64,000 nucleotides of DNA from Streptomyces lacrimifluminis (GTDB taxonomy: Bacteria; Actinomycetota; Actinomycetes; Streptomycetales; Streptomycetaceae): NCBI RefSeq assembly GCF_014646095.1, contig NZ_BMMU01000002.1:480420-544419 (forward strand), written 5' to 3'. The notes beneath the pieces are model-generated. The model worked only from the letters and a program-made list of their open reading frames with translations, did not search any database and was not told where the DNA came from. The stretch's first letter is position 1, and every line of letters begins with the position of its first letter. The translations under genes were made by a program, and so were the position numbers. This document shows, piece by piece, positions 8,703 to 16,994 of this stretch.

Positions 8703-9767
8703 ATGCCGCACATGACCGCCTTCGCCAGGAACCAGTGGTACGTCGCCGCCTACAGTCACGAGGTGGGGCGGGAGTTGCTCGGCCGCACGATCCTCGGTGA
8801 GCCGCTCGTCTTCTACCGTACCGAGGGCGAGGGAACGCCCGTCGCCCTGCACGACCGCTGTGTGCACCGGCGTTACCCGCTCTCCGAGAGCGGGCTGGAC
8901 GGCGACCGGATCGTGTGCGGCTACCACGGCTTCACCTACGACACCACGGGCACGTGCGTGTACGTTCCCGGGCAGAAACGCATCCCGCGCACCGCCCGTG
9001 TCGCCTCCTACCCGGTGGTCGAGCAGGACGCCCTGATCTGGGTGTGGATCGGCGACCCGGCCCTCGCCGACGCCGACACGATTCCGCGGGCCCGGCACCT
9101 CGACTCCCCCGGCTGGGTCACCGTGAAGGGCATGGAGCCGATCGACGCCGACTACGGTCTGCTCGTCGACAACCTCCTCGACCTCTCCCACGAGACCTAT
9201 CTGCACGGCGGCTACATCGGCACCCCCGAGGTCGCCGAGACGCCGATCAACACCGAGGTCGACGAGAGCGCCGGCATCGTACGGGTGAGCCGGCACATGG
9301 ACGACGCCGAGTGCCCGCCGTTCTACGCCAGGTCGACCGGCATCGAGGGACGGATCACGCGCTGGCAGGACATCGAGTACCACGCGCCGTGCCTGTATCT
9401 GCTGCACAGCCGGATCGCGCCGGTGGGTGTCCTGCCCGAGGCCGACGGCAGCGACCCGAACGGCTTCCACACCGAGATCACGTACGCCATCACGCCGTCG
9501 GCCGACGGCAAGGTGTACGACTTCTGGATGGTCTCGCGCGACTGGGCGACGGACGACGACGAGGTCACCGAGTTCCTGCGGGGCAACAACCACACCGTGG
9601 TCATGCAGGACGTCGACGCGCTCAACCTCCTTCAGCGGACGCTGGGTTCGGAACGGTCCGGGTACCAGGAGCTGAGCATCAACATCGACACCGGCGGTCT
9701 CGCCGCCCGCCGTATCCTCGCCCGGCTGGTCGAGGAGGGCGACAAGCCCGTGGAGAAGGTCCTGTGA
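8703..9767 (+). CDS. Rieske non-haem iron oxygenase, VanA-like alpha subunit
   Basis: Terminal oxygenase of a two-component aromatic O-demethylase/hydroxylase, 354 residues, cytosolic. The Rieske [2Fe-2S] ligands are Cys53-x-His55 and Cys72-x2-His75 (CVHRRYP ... CGYHG). The mononuclear iron site is Asp160-x2-His163-x4-His168 (DLSHETYLH). Length and the FARNQWYVAAYS opening match vanillate O-demethylase oxygenases and relatives. The ATG follows GGGAG. Electrons should come from the reductase encoded two genes downstream. The stop overlaps the next start (GTGA). The true substrate (vanillate or another methoxy/carboxy aromatic) is not determined by sequence. Confidence 0.92.
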   Translation: MPHMTAFARNQWYVAAYSHEVGRELLGRTILGEPLVFYRTEGEGTPVALHDRCVHRRYPLSESGLDGDRIVCGYHGFTYDTTGTCVYVPGQKRIPRTARVASYPVVEQDALIWVWIGDPALADADTIPRARHLDSPGWVTVKGMEPIDADYGLLVDNLLDLSHETYLHGGYIGTPEVAETPINTEVDESAGIVRVSRHMDDAECPPFYARSTGIEGRITRWQDIEYHAPCLYLLHSRIAPVGVLPEADGSDPNGFHTEITYAITPSADGKVYDFWMVSRDWATDDDEVTEFLRGNNHTVVMQDVDALNLLQRTLGSERSGYQELSINIDTGGLAARRILARLVEEGDKPVEKVL

Positions 9768-9973
9768 GCGGCCGACCCCTTTCCGACCTACCGCGCGAGA
9801 TCTACCGCATCGCCTGGCTGCCGGGCACGGACGTCCTGCACGGCACCTGTCACTGCGGCCGTGAACACAGCTCGCAGGACCCCATCGAGATGTGGGACTG
9901 GATGCTCGCCCACCCGCAGGGACACGAACCGCGGGCAGACCGGACGGACCAGGCGCGAGGAAGCAGCTCATGA
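9764..9973 (+). CDS. Small Cys/His protein inside the oxygenase operon
   Basis: A 69-residue protein coupled at both ends: GTG overlaps the oxygenase stop and its own TGA overlaps the reductase ATG. A possible metal-binding cluster His26-x2-Cys29-x-Cys31-x3-His35 (HGTCHCGREH) is followed by DPIEMWDWMLAHPQGH. No family is recognised. The perfect coupling on both sides argues that it is translated and works with the oxygenase, for example as an assembly, stabilising or small accessory subunit. It is easily missed by gene callers because of its size and GTG start. Confidence 0.75.
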   Translation: MSGRPLSDLPREIYRIAWLPGTDVLHGTCHCGREHSSQDPIEMWDWMLAHPQGHEPRADRTDQARGSSS

Positions 9974-10905
9974 GCGCATACGAAGCCGAACTCGTCGTCG
10001 AGCGAAGGGAGTCGGCCGCCGACGGCGTGCTGGCGCTCACCCTGCGGCACCCTCTGGGCGAGGAGCTGCCGGACTGGGAGCCGGGCGCGCATGTCGATGT
10101 CGTGCTCGGACCGGAGCTGGAGCGACAGTACTCGCTGTGCGGCGACCCCGCCGACCGGTCGGCGTGGCGCATCGCGGTGCTGCGCGAGCCGGACGGGCGC
10201 GGTGGATCGGCGTACGTGCACGGGCAGTTGGGGCTCGGTGACAAGGTGCGGGTACGCGGGCCCCGGAACCACTTCGCCCTCAAGCCGGCACCCCGCTACC
10301 GATTCGTCGCGGGCGGGATCGGCATCACGCCGATTCTGCCGATGCTCGCCGCCGCCGAGGCCGCGGGCGCCGAGTGGACGCTGCTGTACGGCGGGCGCAC
10401 CCGCAACTCCATGGCGTTCACCGAGGAGTTGGGGCGGTACGGGGACAGGGTCACGTTCGCTCCACAGGACGAGACCGGGCTCCTGGACCTCGACTCGGAG
10501 ATCGGGCAGTTGCCGGAAGGCACCCTTGTCTACTGCTGTGGCCCCGGGGCCCTCCTCGACGCGGTGGAGTCGGTCTGCCCGGCCGGTGCGCTGCACGTCG
10601 AGCGGTTCGCGCCCAAGGTCCAACAGGGCGGTGAGGACAGTGAGTTCGAGGTCGTGCTGCAGCGCAGCGGTCGTACGCTGACCGTGCCGGTGGAGGTGTC
10701 CGTGCTGGACGCCGTGCGCGGCGCCGGGGTCGAGGTGCTCTTCTCGTGCACCGAGGGCACCTGTGGCACCTGTGAGACGGACGTGCTCGAAGGCACCCCG
10801 GACCACCGGGACTCGGTGCTCTCGGACGAGGAGCGGGAGGCGGGCGAGACGATGCTCATCTGTGTGTCCCGGTGCCGTGGTCCGCGGCTCGTCCTCGATC
10901 TCTAG
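9970..10905 (+). CDS. VanB-like oxygenase reductase (FMN, NAD(P)H, 2Fe-2S)
   Basis: Phthalate-dioxygenase-reductase-type electron donor, 311 residues. Order: flavin domain with RQYSLCG (about residue 54), nucleotide domain with GGIGITPILPML (about 115) and YCCGPGALL (about 190), and a C-terminal plant-type ferredoxin with CTEGTCGTCETDVLEG and the fourth Cys in LICVSRC. It transfers electrons from NAD(P)H to the Rieske centre of the oxygenase two genes upstream. The start at 9970 is set by ATGA coupling to the small gene before it. A strong hairpin ends the operon. Confidence 0.92.
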   Translation: MSAYEAELVVERRESAADGVLALTLRHPLGEELPDWEPGAHVDVVLGPELERQYSLCGDPADRSAWRIAVLREPDGRGGSAYVHGQLGLGDKVRVRGPRNHFALKPAPRYRFVAGGIGITPILPMLAAAEAAGAEWTLLYGGRTRNSMAFTEELGRYGDRVTFAPQDETGLLDLDSEIGQLPEGTLVYCCGPGALLDAVESVCPAGALHVERFAPKVQQGGEDSEFEVVLQRSGRTLTVPVEVSVLDAVRGAGVEVLFSCTEGTCGTCETDVLEGTPDHRDSVLSDEEREAGETMLICVSRCRGPRLVLDL

Positions 10906-10915
10906 AGTCCACCTC

Positions 10916-10948
10916 CTCGCCGCCCCGGTGCCGCACCGGGGCGGCGAG
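10916..10948 (+). terminator. Terminator of the oxygenase operon
   Basis: Perfect 15-bp arms (CTCGCCGCCCCGGTG) with a 3-nt loop, starting 10 bp after the reductase stop. Confidence 0.85.
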
Positions 10949-10965
10949 CTTGCACGGCAAGGGCA

Positions 10966-10994
10966 TTGACCCTGCTTCCCCCGGGGCTTTACGT
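10966..10994 (+). promoter_or_regulatory. Candidate housekeeping promoter for the ABC operon
   Basis: TTGACC and TTACGT are separated by 17 bp, about 120 bp before the binding-protein start. The -10 is weak, so this is a tentative call. It lies directly before the palindrome at 11021. Confidence 0.4.
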
Positions 10995-11020
10995 TCCCGC
11001 TGAGAACGACCGAGAACGAT

Positions 11021-11038
11021 CCAGCACGTTCGTGCTGG
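11021..11038. promoter_or_regulatory. Perfect 18-bp palindrome, likely operator
   Basis: CCAGCACGTTCGTGCTGG, two perfect 8-bp arms around TT, lies just downstream of the candidate promoter and 78 bp before the binding-protein gene. Its position suits a repressor site for the ABC operon. The regulator is not identified in the window. Confidence 0.45.
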
Positions 11039-11116
11039 CCGCGCACAACTCTCCACCACCTGGCACACCCTGGCACAACCTGTCGGAGCACCTCGATCGG
11101 TCCCACAGGAGGAGTC

Positions 11117-12088
11117 TTGCGTCGTCTGTTCACCGGTCTCACGGCCGTCACGCTCCTGGTCACCGCGACGGCCTGTGGTTCGTCGGACGGTTCCGGTTCT
11201 CCGGACGGCACCACGCCGTCCGGCGGCACCACCACTCTCAAGGTCGGCATCATCCCCATCGTCGATGTCGCACCCCTCTATCTCGGCCAGCGGAAGGGCT
11301 TCTTCAGCGAGCGTGGGCTCAAGCTGTCCCTGTCCCTCGCGCAGGGCGGCGCGGCGATCGTGCCCGGTGTCGTCAGCGGGCAGTTCCAGTTCGGCTTCAG
11401 CAACGTGACGTCACTGATGATCGCCCAGTCGAACAACGTGCCCGTCAAGGCCGTCGCCAACGGCATCGCGTCGACCGGTGTGCAGGGCAAGGACTTCAGC
11501 GCCCTCACGGTGCAGAAGGACAGCCCGATCAGGTCGGCGAAGGACCTGGAGGGCAAGAAGGTCGCCGTCAACACCCTGAAGAACATCAACGAGACCTCGG
11601 TGCGCGAGTCGGTGCGCAAGGCGGGCGGCGACCCGGACAAGGTGACCTTCGTCGAGCTCGCCTTCGACCAGATGCCCGCCGCTCTCGACGGCGGGCGGAT
11701 CGACGCGGCCCAGGTCGTCGAACCGGCCCTCGCGACCGTCAAGAGCCAGGGAGGCCGTGAGATCGCCTGGCCGCTGGTGGACGTCGCGCCGAACTGCACC
11801 GTCGCGATGTACTTCACCTCGACCCGGTACGCCCAGCAGAACCCGGAGGTGGTGAGGAAGTTCCAGGCGGCCACCGCCGAGTCCCTCGCCTACGCCGACG
11901 CCCACCCTGACGAGGCCCGCCAGGCCGTCACGACGTACACCAAGATCCCGGCGGACGTGCTGGCGAAGGTGACCCTGCCGAAGTGGCCGGCCGAGGCGAA
12001 CCGTGCCTCGATCGAGGCGCTGGAGAAGCTGGGTGAGACGGACGGTCTCTTCAAGCAGTCCCCCGACCTGGACAAGCTGCTGCCGTGA
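11117..12088 (+). CDS. ABC substrate-binding lipoprotein, SsuA/TauA/NMT1-like
   Basis: Extracellular lipid-anchored solute receptor, 323 residues, TTG start after a strong AGGAGG site. The lipobox is TATAC-GSS, followed by a Ser/Gly/Thr linker. The mature domain begins LKVGIIPIVDVAPLYLGQRKGFF, the typical opening of nitrate/sulfonate/taurine/thiamine-precursor receptors, and contains QFGFSNVTSLM and LDGGRIDAAQVVEPA. The stop overlaps the GTG of the permease pseudogene. The ligand is unknown. Location after an aromatic oxygenase operon is suggestive but the two operons are separated by a terminator. Confidence 0.9.
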   Translation: MRRLFTGLTAVTLLVTATACGSSDGSGSPDGTTPSGGTTTLKVGIIPIVDVAPLYLGQRKGFFSERGLKLSLSLAQGGAAIVPGVVSGQFQFGFSNVTSLMIAQSNNVPVKAVANGIASTGVQGKDFSALTVQKDSPIRSAKDLEGKKVAVNTLKNINETSVRESVRKAGGDPDKVTFVELAFDQMPAALDGGRIDAAQVVEPALATVKSQGGREIAWPLVDVAPNCTVAMYFTSTRYAQQNPEVVRKFQAATAESLAYADAHPDEARQAVTTYTKIPADVLAKVTLPKWPAEANRASIEALEKLGETDGLFKQSPDLDKLLP

Positions 12089-12731
12089 GGGCGACGAACG
12101 CCTGGCTCGGCGCGACCGGGCTCGCGGTCCTCCTTGCCCCGGGCGAGGCGGTACCGCGGCTCGGTCTCGTCGGGGAGGCGTACTTCCCGCCCGTCACCCG
12201 GATCACCGGCGCCCTCGGCGACGGACTGTCCGACGACACGTCCGGACGCCCCTCGGCGACGTGCTTCCCGGCTGGGCGCTGGGGCCGGCGGTCGCGGTGA
12301 GGGCCGGCATCGTCGTCGGGGTGACCGTCCCGCTCGCGCCGTATCCGCGCGAGGCGACGGCGTCGACGATCGAGTTCCCGCGCCCGACCCCGTCGGTCGC
12401 GCTGATCCCGCTCGGCGTCCTCCTGTACGCCAGCGAGCTCCGCTCGGTGCTCCTCCTCCTCGTCGTCTACGCCTCCTTCCGGCAGGTGCTCGTCCAGGTC
12501 CTCCACGGCGTCCAGGACGTGGACCCGGTCGCGGACGAGACGGCACGTTCGTACGGGATCACGAGCGCCGCCCGGCTGCGGAACGTGGTGCTGCCCTCGG
12601 CTGGCCCGCAGATATTCGCGGCCCTGCGCCAGGCGCTGTCCGTCGCCGTCCTCCAGCTCGTCGAGCGGCACGTGCTCGGCCGGAACCACGGCCTGCGCGC
12701 CTCGGCCCGGCGGTCGCAGTACACCTCGTGA
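12085..12731 (+). pseudogene. ABC permease (SsuC/TauC type), frameshifted and internally deleted
   Basis: It begins GTG overlapping the receptor stop. The first frame reads WLGATGLAVLLAPGEAVPRLGLVGEAYFPPVTRI, then loses coherence near 12245. The correct continuation (LGDVLPGWALGPAVAV...ATASTIEFPRPTPSVALIPLGVLLY) is in another frame. An EAA-loop-like segment DETARSYGITSAARLRNVVLPSAGP survives, but after LRQALSVAV the text jumps to LQLVERHVLG, which belongs to the very end of such permeases. About two TM helices are therefore deleted. The flanking receptor and ATPase are intact, so the transporter is presumably dead or uses another permease. Confidence 0.8.
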
Positions 12732-12748
12732 ACGTGAAAGGGCGATCC

Positions 12749-13579
12749 ATGGGCGCGCTTCTCGATGTATCCGGCCTCAACAAGGTCTACGAGGGTGCGG
12801 GCCGCCGGGTCGAGGCGGTGCGGGACCTCACCTTCACCGTCGAGGCGGGTGAACTCGTCTGTCTGGTCGGGCCGTCGGGGTGCGGCAAGACGACGCTGCT
12901 GAAGTGCATGAGCGGTCTGCTGGCCCCCACGGCGGGCCGGGTGACGCTCGCGGGGCGGGTGGTGAACGGGCCGCCGCCCGGGATGGCGTTCGTCTTCCAG
13001 GAGTACGGCCGCAGCCTGCTCCCCTGGATGCGCGTCGGCGACAACGTCGAACTCCCGCTCAGGCAGAAGACCTTGACCAAGGCCAGGCGCCGCGAGCTGG
13101 TCGTGGACGCGCTGCACTCGGTCGGCCTCGCGGACGCCGCCGGGGCCTACCCCTGGCAGCTGTCCGGCGGGATGCAGCAGCGGGTCGCGATCGCCCGCGC
13201 GCTCGCCTACGAGCCCGACGTCCTGCTGATGGACGAGCCGTTCGCCGCGGTCGACGCCCAGACGCGCGCCGACCTGGAGGATCTCGTACGGGGGCTGTGG
13301 CGGGAGCGCGGGATGACGATCCTGTTCGTCACCCACGACATCGACGAAGCGGTCTATCTCGGTGAGCGGGTGATCGTTCTGTCCGGGTCCCCGACCGTCG
13401 TCAGGGAGGAACTCACGATCGATCTGCCGGACGGGCGCGACCAGTTGCACACCCGGGTCGCCCCGCGCTTCGCCGAACTGCGAACCCGCGTGTACGAGCA
13501 GATCCAGGCGGCCAAGCGCGGAACACCGGCACCGGGTCCGGTGGACAGGATCGAGGGCGTGCCTCAGGACAGGATCTGA
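12749..13579 (+). CDS. ABC transporter ATPase, SsuB/TauB-like
   Basis: Cytosolic ATP-hydrolysing subunit of the import system, 276 residues. Walker A GPSGCGKTT (about residue 41), Q-loop FQEYGRSLLPW, signature LSGGMQQR, Walker B VLLMDEP and the switch His in THDIDEAV are all intact. ATG 12749 is chosen because AAAGGG lies seven bases upstream. An in-frame GTG at 12728 that overlaps the pseudogene stop is the alternative. A hairpin follows at 13598. Confidence 0.92.
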   Translation: MGALLDVSGLNKVYEGAGRRVEAVRDLTFTVEAGELVCLVGPSGCGKTTLLKCMSGLLAPTAGRVTLAGRVVNGPPPGMAFVFQEYGRSLLPWMRVGDNVELPLRQKTLTKARRRELVVDALHSVGLADAAGAYPWQLSGGMQQRVAIARALAYEPDVLLMDEPFAAVDAQTRADLEDLVRGLWRERGMTILFVTHDIDEAVYLGERVIVLSGSPTVVREELTIDLPDGRDQLHTRVAPRFAELRTRVYEQIQAAKRGTPAPGPVDRIEGVPQDRI

Positions 13580-13597
13580 GCCGGTGAAAAGGGCGGT

Positions 13598-13642
13598 GGC
13601 CCCGGTGCCGTCGGCGACCTGAACGCCGACGGTTCCGGGGCC
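13598..13642. terminator. Hairpin between convergent genes
   Basis: 19-bp arms with two mismatches (GGCCCCGGTGCCGTCGGCG against its complement) around a 7-nt loop, between the ABC ATPase gene and the convergent MmyB-like gene. It can serve both strands. Confidence 0.7.
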
Positions 13643-13652
13643 GGATCCCGTC

Positions 13653-14324
13653 TCACGCCTCCGGGGCCGGCACCACGCTCAGGTGGCTCGCCGAGCGCCG
13701 CGGGCGGCGTGGTCCGCGTGCGGCGTCCGCCGGGCGCCGCGTCTCGCGAAGCACCAGCGTCAGCCTCGTATAGCCCATGTTCTCGAGGGACTTGGGGGTT
13801 TCACCCACGATTCGGCACTCGGTGGCGCCCCAGCGCGGGTCGGGGTGCAGCAGCGGGCGTACGGCCCCGTCGTGCTCGACGGCCTCCGCGCCGACCGCCC
13901 GGATCCAGTGCGGCAGGCCCTGCCGGTAGGCGGCCTCCATGATCGGGTCCTGGGCGATGTCCCGGCGGATGGCCTGGAGGCCCCGGTCCTGGGCGTGCCG
14001 CTCCACGGCCGCGGCGAAGCGCGCGAGCATCGGCAGGCACCAGCTCGACTCGTGCTCGCCGAGGACCGTGCCCGCGTCCGGGTGGAAGAGGACGAAACGA
14101 AGGAAGTTGTCGCCGGGCATGGCCGTGGGATGCGGGCCGACGGCGCGGAAAAGTGTCTCGAACGCGGTGTTGGAGAGGACCACGTCCCAGCGGTGGTCGA
14201 GGACGACGGACGGAAAGTTCACGGCGTCCAGGAGCGTGGCGTAGTCCCGCAGGTACGCCTGGGCCTCGGTGCCCTCGGGGACGGGCCGCGGCGCCGGCCG
14301 CTGCCCTCCTGCCTGAAATGCCAT
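13653..14324 (-). CDS. MmyB-type ligand-binding domain protein without HTH
   Basis: A 223-residue protein matching the C-terminal ligand-binding half of MmyB-like regulators: LLDAVNFPSVVLDHRWDVVLSN-TAFETLF, then PGDNFLRFVLFHPDAG and a PAS-like fold. Normal members start with an ~80-residue XRE helix-turn-helix. Here the first ~25 residues are a Pro/Gly-rich leader and no HTH is present, so it cannot bind DNA as the family normally does. The C-terminus ends in an Arg-rich tail. It diverges from the XRE regulator gene at 14579, so it might act in trans with a DNA-binding partner. No remnant of an HTH is seen directly upstream. Confidence 0.75.
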   Translation of the reverse strand: MAFQAGGQRPAPRPVPEGTEAQAYLRDYATLLDAVNFPSVVLDHRWDVVLSNTAFETLFRAVGPHPTAMPGDNFLRFVLFHPDAGTVLGEHESSWCLPMLARFAAAVERHAQDRGLQAIRRDIAQDPIMEAAYRQGLPHWIRAVGAEAVEHDGAVRPLLHPDPRWGATECRIVGETPKSLENMGYTRLTLVLRETRRPADAARGPRRPRRSASHLSVVPAPEA

Positions 14325-14578
14325 CGGGAGGTCACCCCTCTTGCCTATGCGGCCTTCACGCGGCGCCCTGATCCTGCTGCCCTGGAATGAGCCGTGTCAA
14401 CTATCGTGGCATTTCATGCCTGTTGACGGCTGAATCTGGCCACAGATGTGGCGAGAGCTGGATGTGAGTTCGAACAACCCGCTACTCTCTCCGGGCAGTT
14501 CACGGCGACTGACGACGTCGTGGAAGCCGCTCGCGGAGACACAGACACAAAGGCACAAAAACGGTAGGAGACCTGTCG

Positions 14579-15235
14579 GTGACGGATGGCTACGAGGTTC
14601 CGGGCGCCACGGCGACGGTTCTGCTGTCCGCCGTCGTGGCCCGGGTCACCGCGCTCGCGGACCGGCTCGGCGTACCGCACGCCGAGGTCTTCCACACCGG
14701 GCGGCTCTCCGTCGCGTCCGGCGTTCCGGAGAGCGTCGTCAAGGCCCTGCTGAGCGGACAGAGCGCCGGCGAACCCGATCTCCAGGCCCGATTCCTCCAG
14801 CGTCTCGGCCTGCTGCGCCGCACCCGGCTCAAACCGAACGGCCGCAAGTACACACAGCAGGAGATCGCCGACGGCGCCGGTATGTCACGTCAACAGGCGG
14901 GCGCCCTCATCAACGGGGACCGGCGCCCCACCATGGAGCACTGCGACGCCATCCAGCGCTTCTTCAGAGTGCACGCCGGTTTCCTCACCGCGGAGGACCC
15001 AGAAGCGCTCGCGGGCGCCCTCCAGCGCTCCGAACAGGAGCTGCTCCAGCAACTCGCCGACCGTGAGCGCGAGGCGGCGAAAGCCGCCAGTGACCCGCTG
15101 GAGCGGCTGCTGCAGGACCACGGCGTCCGCGGAATCGCCTGGCGGGCCGCGCAGCTGCCCTCCGACCAGCACCGCGACAAGGTCGCCGAATGGCTGGACA
15201 TGCTTCTGGAGAGTGTCAAGCGGCCGGAGTCGTGA
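14579..15235 (+). CDS. XRE-type regulator of an HTH/protease/7-TM triad
   Basis: A 218-residue DNA-binding protein, GTG start after TAGGAG. The canonical HTH spans about residues 91-130: YTQQEIADGAGMSRQQAGAL then INGDRRPTMEHCDAIQRFF. An earlier segment (43-63, LSVASGVPESVVKALLSGQ) may be a second degenerate HTH. The C-terminal half is a charged coiled coil (QRSEQELLQQLADREREAAK). It is followed with a GTGA overlap by an HExxH protein, the arrangement of regulator-protease pairs in which the protease cleaves the repressor. Whether that applies here is inference. Confidence 0.85.
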   Translation: MTDGYEVPGATATVLLSAVVARVTALADRLGVPHAEVFHTGRLSVASGVPESVVKALLSGQSAGEPDLQARFLQRLGLLRRTRLKPNGRKYTQQEIADGAGMSRQQAGALINGDRRPTMEHCDAIQRFFRVHAGFLTAEDPEALAGALQRSEQELLQQLADREREAAKAASDPLERLLQDHGVRGIAWRAAQLPSDQHRDKVAEWLDMLLESVKRPES

Positions 15236-15795
15236 TCCGAGGGATGACTGTGAACATCGGCAAGGAAATGCGCCGCCTGTGCGGCGAGTTGGTGACCGAG
15301 CTGAGGCTCCCGGCACCGGCCGAACCCGCCGAGCTCTACGCCGCGCTGTGTGACGCCATGAGCAGACGCCGCGGCCGTCCCGTCGTGTTCCGCGCGGCCC
15401 CCTTCCCGCCCGGCACAGCCAGTGGGCTGTGGCTCGACATGGCCGACCAGGACCTCATCGTCGTCGAGGAACGCACCGCTCCCGACCACCAGTTGGTGAT
15501 CCTGGGCCACGAGCTGTGGCACATGCAGGCCGGGCACTGCGGCCACCATGTCGCGGGCGCCGCGGTCGCCGCGCGGCTGCTCAGCGACACCGCGGACCTC
15601 CAGGCCACGGTCCGCAAGGTGGCCGCCCGCACCCGCTCCGACCTCGCCGACGAGCAGGACGCCGAGAGCTTCGGACTGCTGCTGGCCAGCAAGTGCCGTA
15701 CGTGGCTCAGGGGTTCGGCGCGCCAGCCGGTACGGCGCGACCAGCTCGCGGGCCGGATCGAGGCCTCCCTGGGCTATCGCGGGCCGCAGAGCTGA
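15232..15795 (+). CDS. HExxH zinc-protease-like protein (ImmA/IrrE class)
   Basis: About 187 residues with the zinc motif His93-Glu94-Leu-Trp-His97 (GHELWHMQAGHCG) in the right context for ImmA/IrrE or toxin-like metallopeptidases, and a third potential ligand in the DEQDAESFG helix some 50 residues on. It probably cleaves the upstream XRE protein or another regulator on a signal. The start is uncertain: GTG 15232 couples to the previous stop, ATG 15244 is in frame, and GTG 15250 has the best-spaced GAGGG site. Confidence 0.85.
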   Translation: MIRGMTVNIGKEMRRLCGELVTELRLPAPAEPAELYAALCDAMSRRRGRPVVFRAAPFPPGTASGLWLDMADQDLIVVEERTAPDHQLVILGHELWHMQAGHCGHHVAGAAVAARLLSDTADLQATVRKVAARTRSDLADEQDAESFGLLLASKCRTWLRGSARQPVRRDQLAGRIEASLGYRGPQS

Positions 15796-15808
15796 GGCGG
15801 CGCCCGCC

Positions 15809-16990
15809 GTGAACGACTCCAGCTACTACGTGCCGTCCGCCGCGATGGTGATCGTCCTCCTCCTCAAGGGCCGGGCGGTGCTGCGCGCCTGGCGCGACCC
15901 GCTGTTGCGGTCGGTGTACGCGCTGCTCCTGCTGTCCGTGCTGGTGTTCTTCTTCGCGGCCCCGCCGACCATCGCGTGGGTCAACCGCGTCACCGCCGTC
16001 CCGAACTTCTCGGCGCCGCTCGTGTACTGCCTGCTGAGCGCCTTCAGCGCCTCCTGCCTGGTGCTGATCATCAACTGGCGCGGCGGTCCGCCCGAGGCCG
16101 CCCGGCGCGCCTCGCGCCGCTGGATCGCCGGGTACGCGGTGGTGATCGTGGCCACGGCCGCCCTGTTCGTCCTCGGGGACGCGCCCGAGCAGCGGCTGCG
16201 CGACTTCGACACGCACTACGCCAACACGCCGTTCATCCGCGAGATGATCGTGCTGTACCTGGTCGCGCTCACGGTCTCGAACATCGCGATGAACATGGTG
16301 TGCTGGCCGTGGGCACTGCAGGTGCGCGGCTGGCTGCGGGTGGGGCTGCTCGTGATCGTGGCCGGCTTCTTCTGCAACATCGCCTTCGCGGCCACGAAGC
16401 TGACGGCTGTCGTCGCCCGCTGGAACGGCGAGAACCTCGACTATCTGAGTACGTATGTCGCCCCCGCGATGGCCGCCGCCGCCGAGGTCGTCACCGCGGC
16501 CGGCTTCTGCATCCCGCTGGCCTTCCAGCGCGTCGGGGACGTGTGGAGCACCTGGTCGACGTACCGCAGCCTCAGCCCGCTGTGGCGGGAGCTCGCCCCC
16601 CTGTCGGACCACGGCGACCGCACGGTCCGGATCGCCTGGTGGTCCCCGGCCGAACTCCAGGTCACCCAGCGGGAGTCCGACATCCACGACGGCATGCTCA
16701 GCCTGTACCCGTACTTCGACCCGACGGTCCGGACCCGCGCCTACGAGGCCGCCCGCACCGCGGGCTCCGCCCCCGACGCCGCCCGGGCCGAGGCGGACGC
16801 GGCCATGGTGACGGCGGCCCTACGGGCCAGGGCGGCAGACCCGGAAGGCACGGTCATCAGTGCGGCGGCAGCAGGGAACGACGGCCCCCCGTCGGCGGCC
16901 GAGGGCCCGCGCGACCTGGTGGCGATGTCCCACGCCCTGCGCCGGTCCCCGGTCGTCGCGGCGGTACGAGAAGGAGCGGTGGCCTGGTAG
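15809..16990 (+). CDS. MAB_1171c-type polytopic membrane protein
   Basis: A 393-residue protein, GTG start after GAGGCGG. The first ~245 residues hold about seven TM helices (for example SVYALLLLSVLVFFFAAPP, VVIVATAALFVLG, VGLLVIVAGFFCNIAFA). A cytosolic region of about 150 residues starts at STWSTYRSLSPLWRELA, the conserved motif of the MAB_1171c family. The family is annotated as putative transporter without evidence. Streptomyces carry many copies following an XRE-protease pair, so a receptor role that signals to the protease is a reasonable idea. The last ~60 residues are Ala-rich and poorly conserved-looking. Confidence 0.85.
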   Translation: MNDSSYYVPSAAMVIVLLLKGRAVLRAWRDPLLRSVYALLLLSVLVFFFAAPPTIAWVNRVTAVPNFSAPLVYCLLSAFSASCLVLIINWRGGPPEAARRASRRWIAGYAVVIVATAALFVLGDAPEQRLRDFDTHYANTPFIREMIVLYLVALTVSNIAMNMVCWPWALQVRGWLRVGLLVIVAGFFCNIAFAATKLTAVVARWNGENLDYLSTYVAPAMAAAAEVVTAAGFCIPLAFQRVGDVWSTWSTYRSLSPLWRELAPLSDHGDRTVRIAWWSPAELQVTQRESDIHDGMLSLYPYFDPTVRTRAYEAARTAGSAPDAARAEADAAMVTAALRARAADPEGTVISAAAAGNDGPPSAAEGPRDLVAMSHALRRSPVVAAVREGAVAW

Positions 16991-16994
16991 GAGA

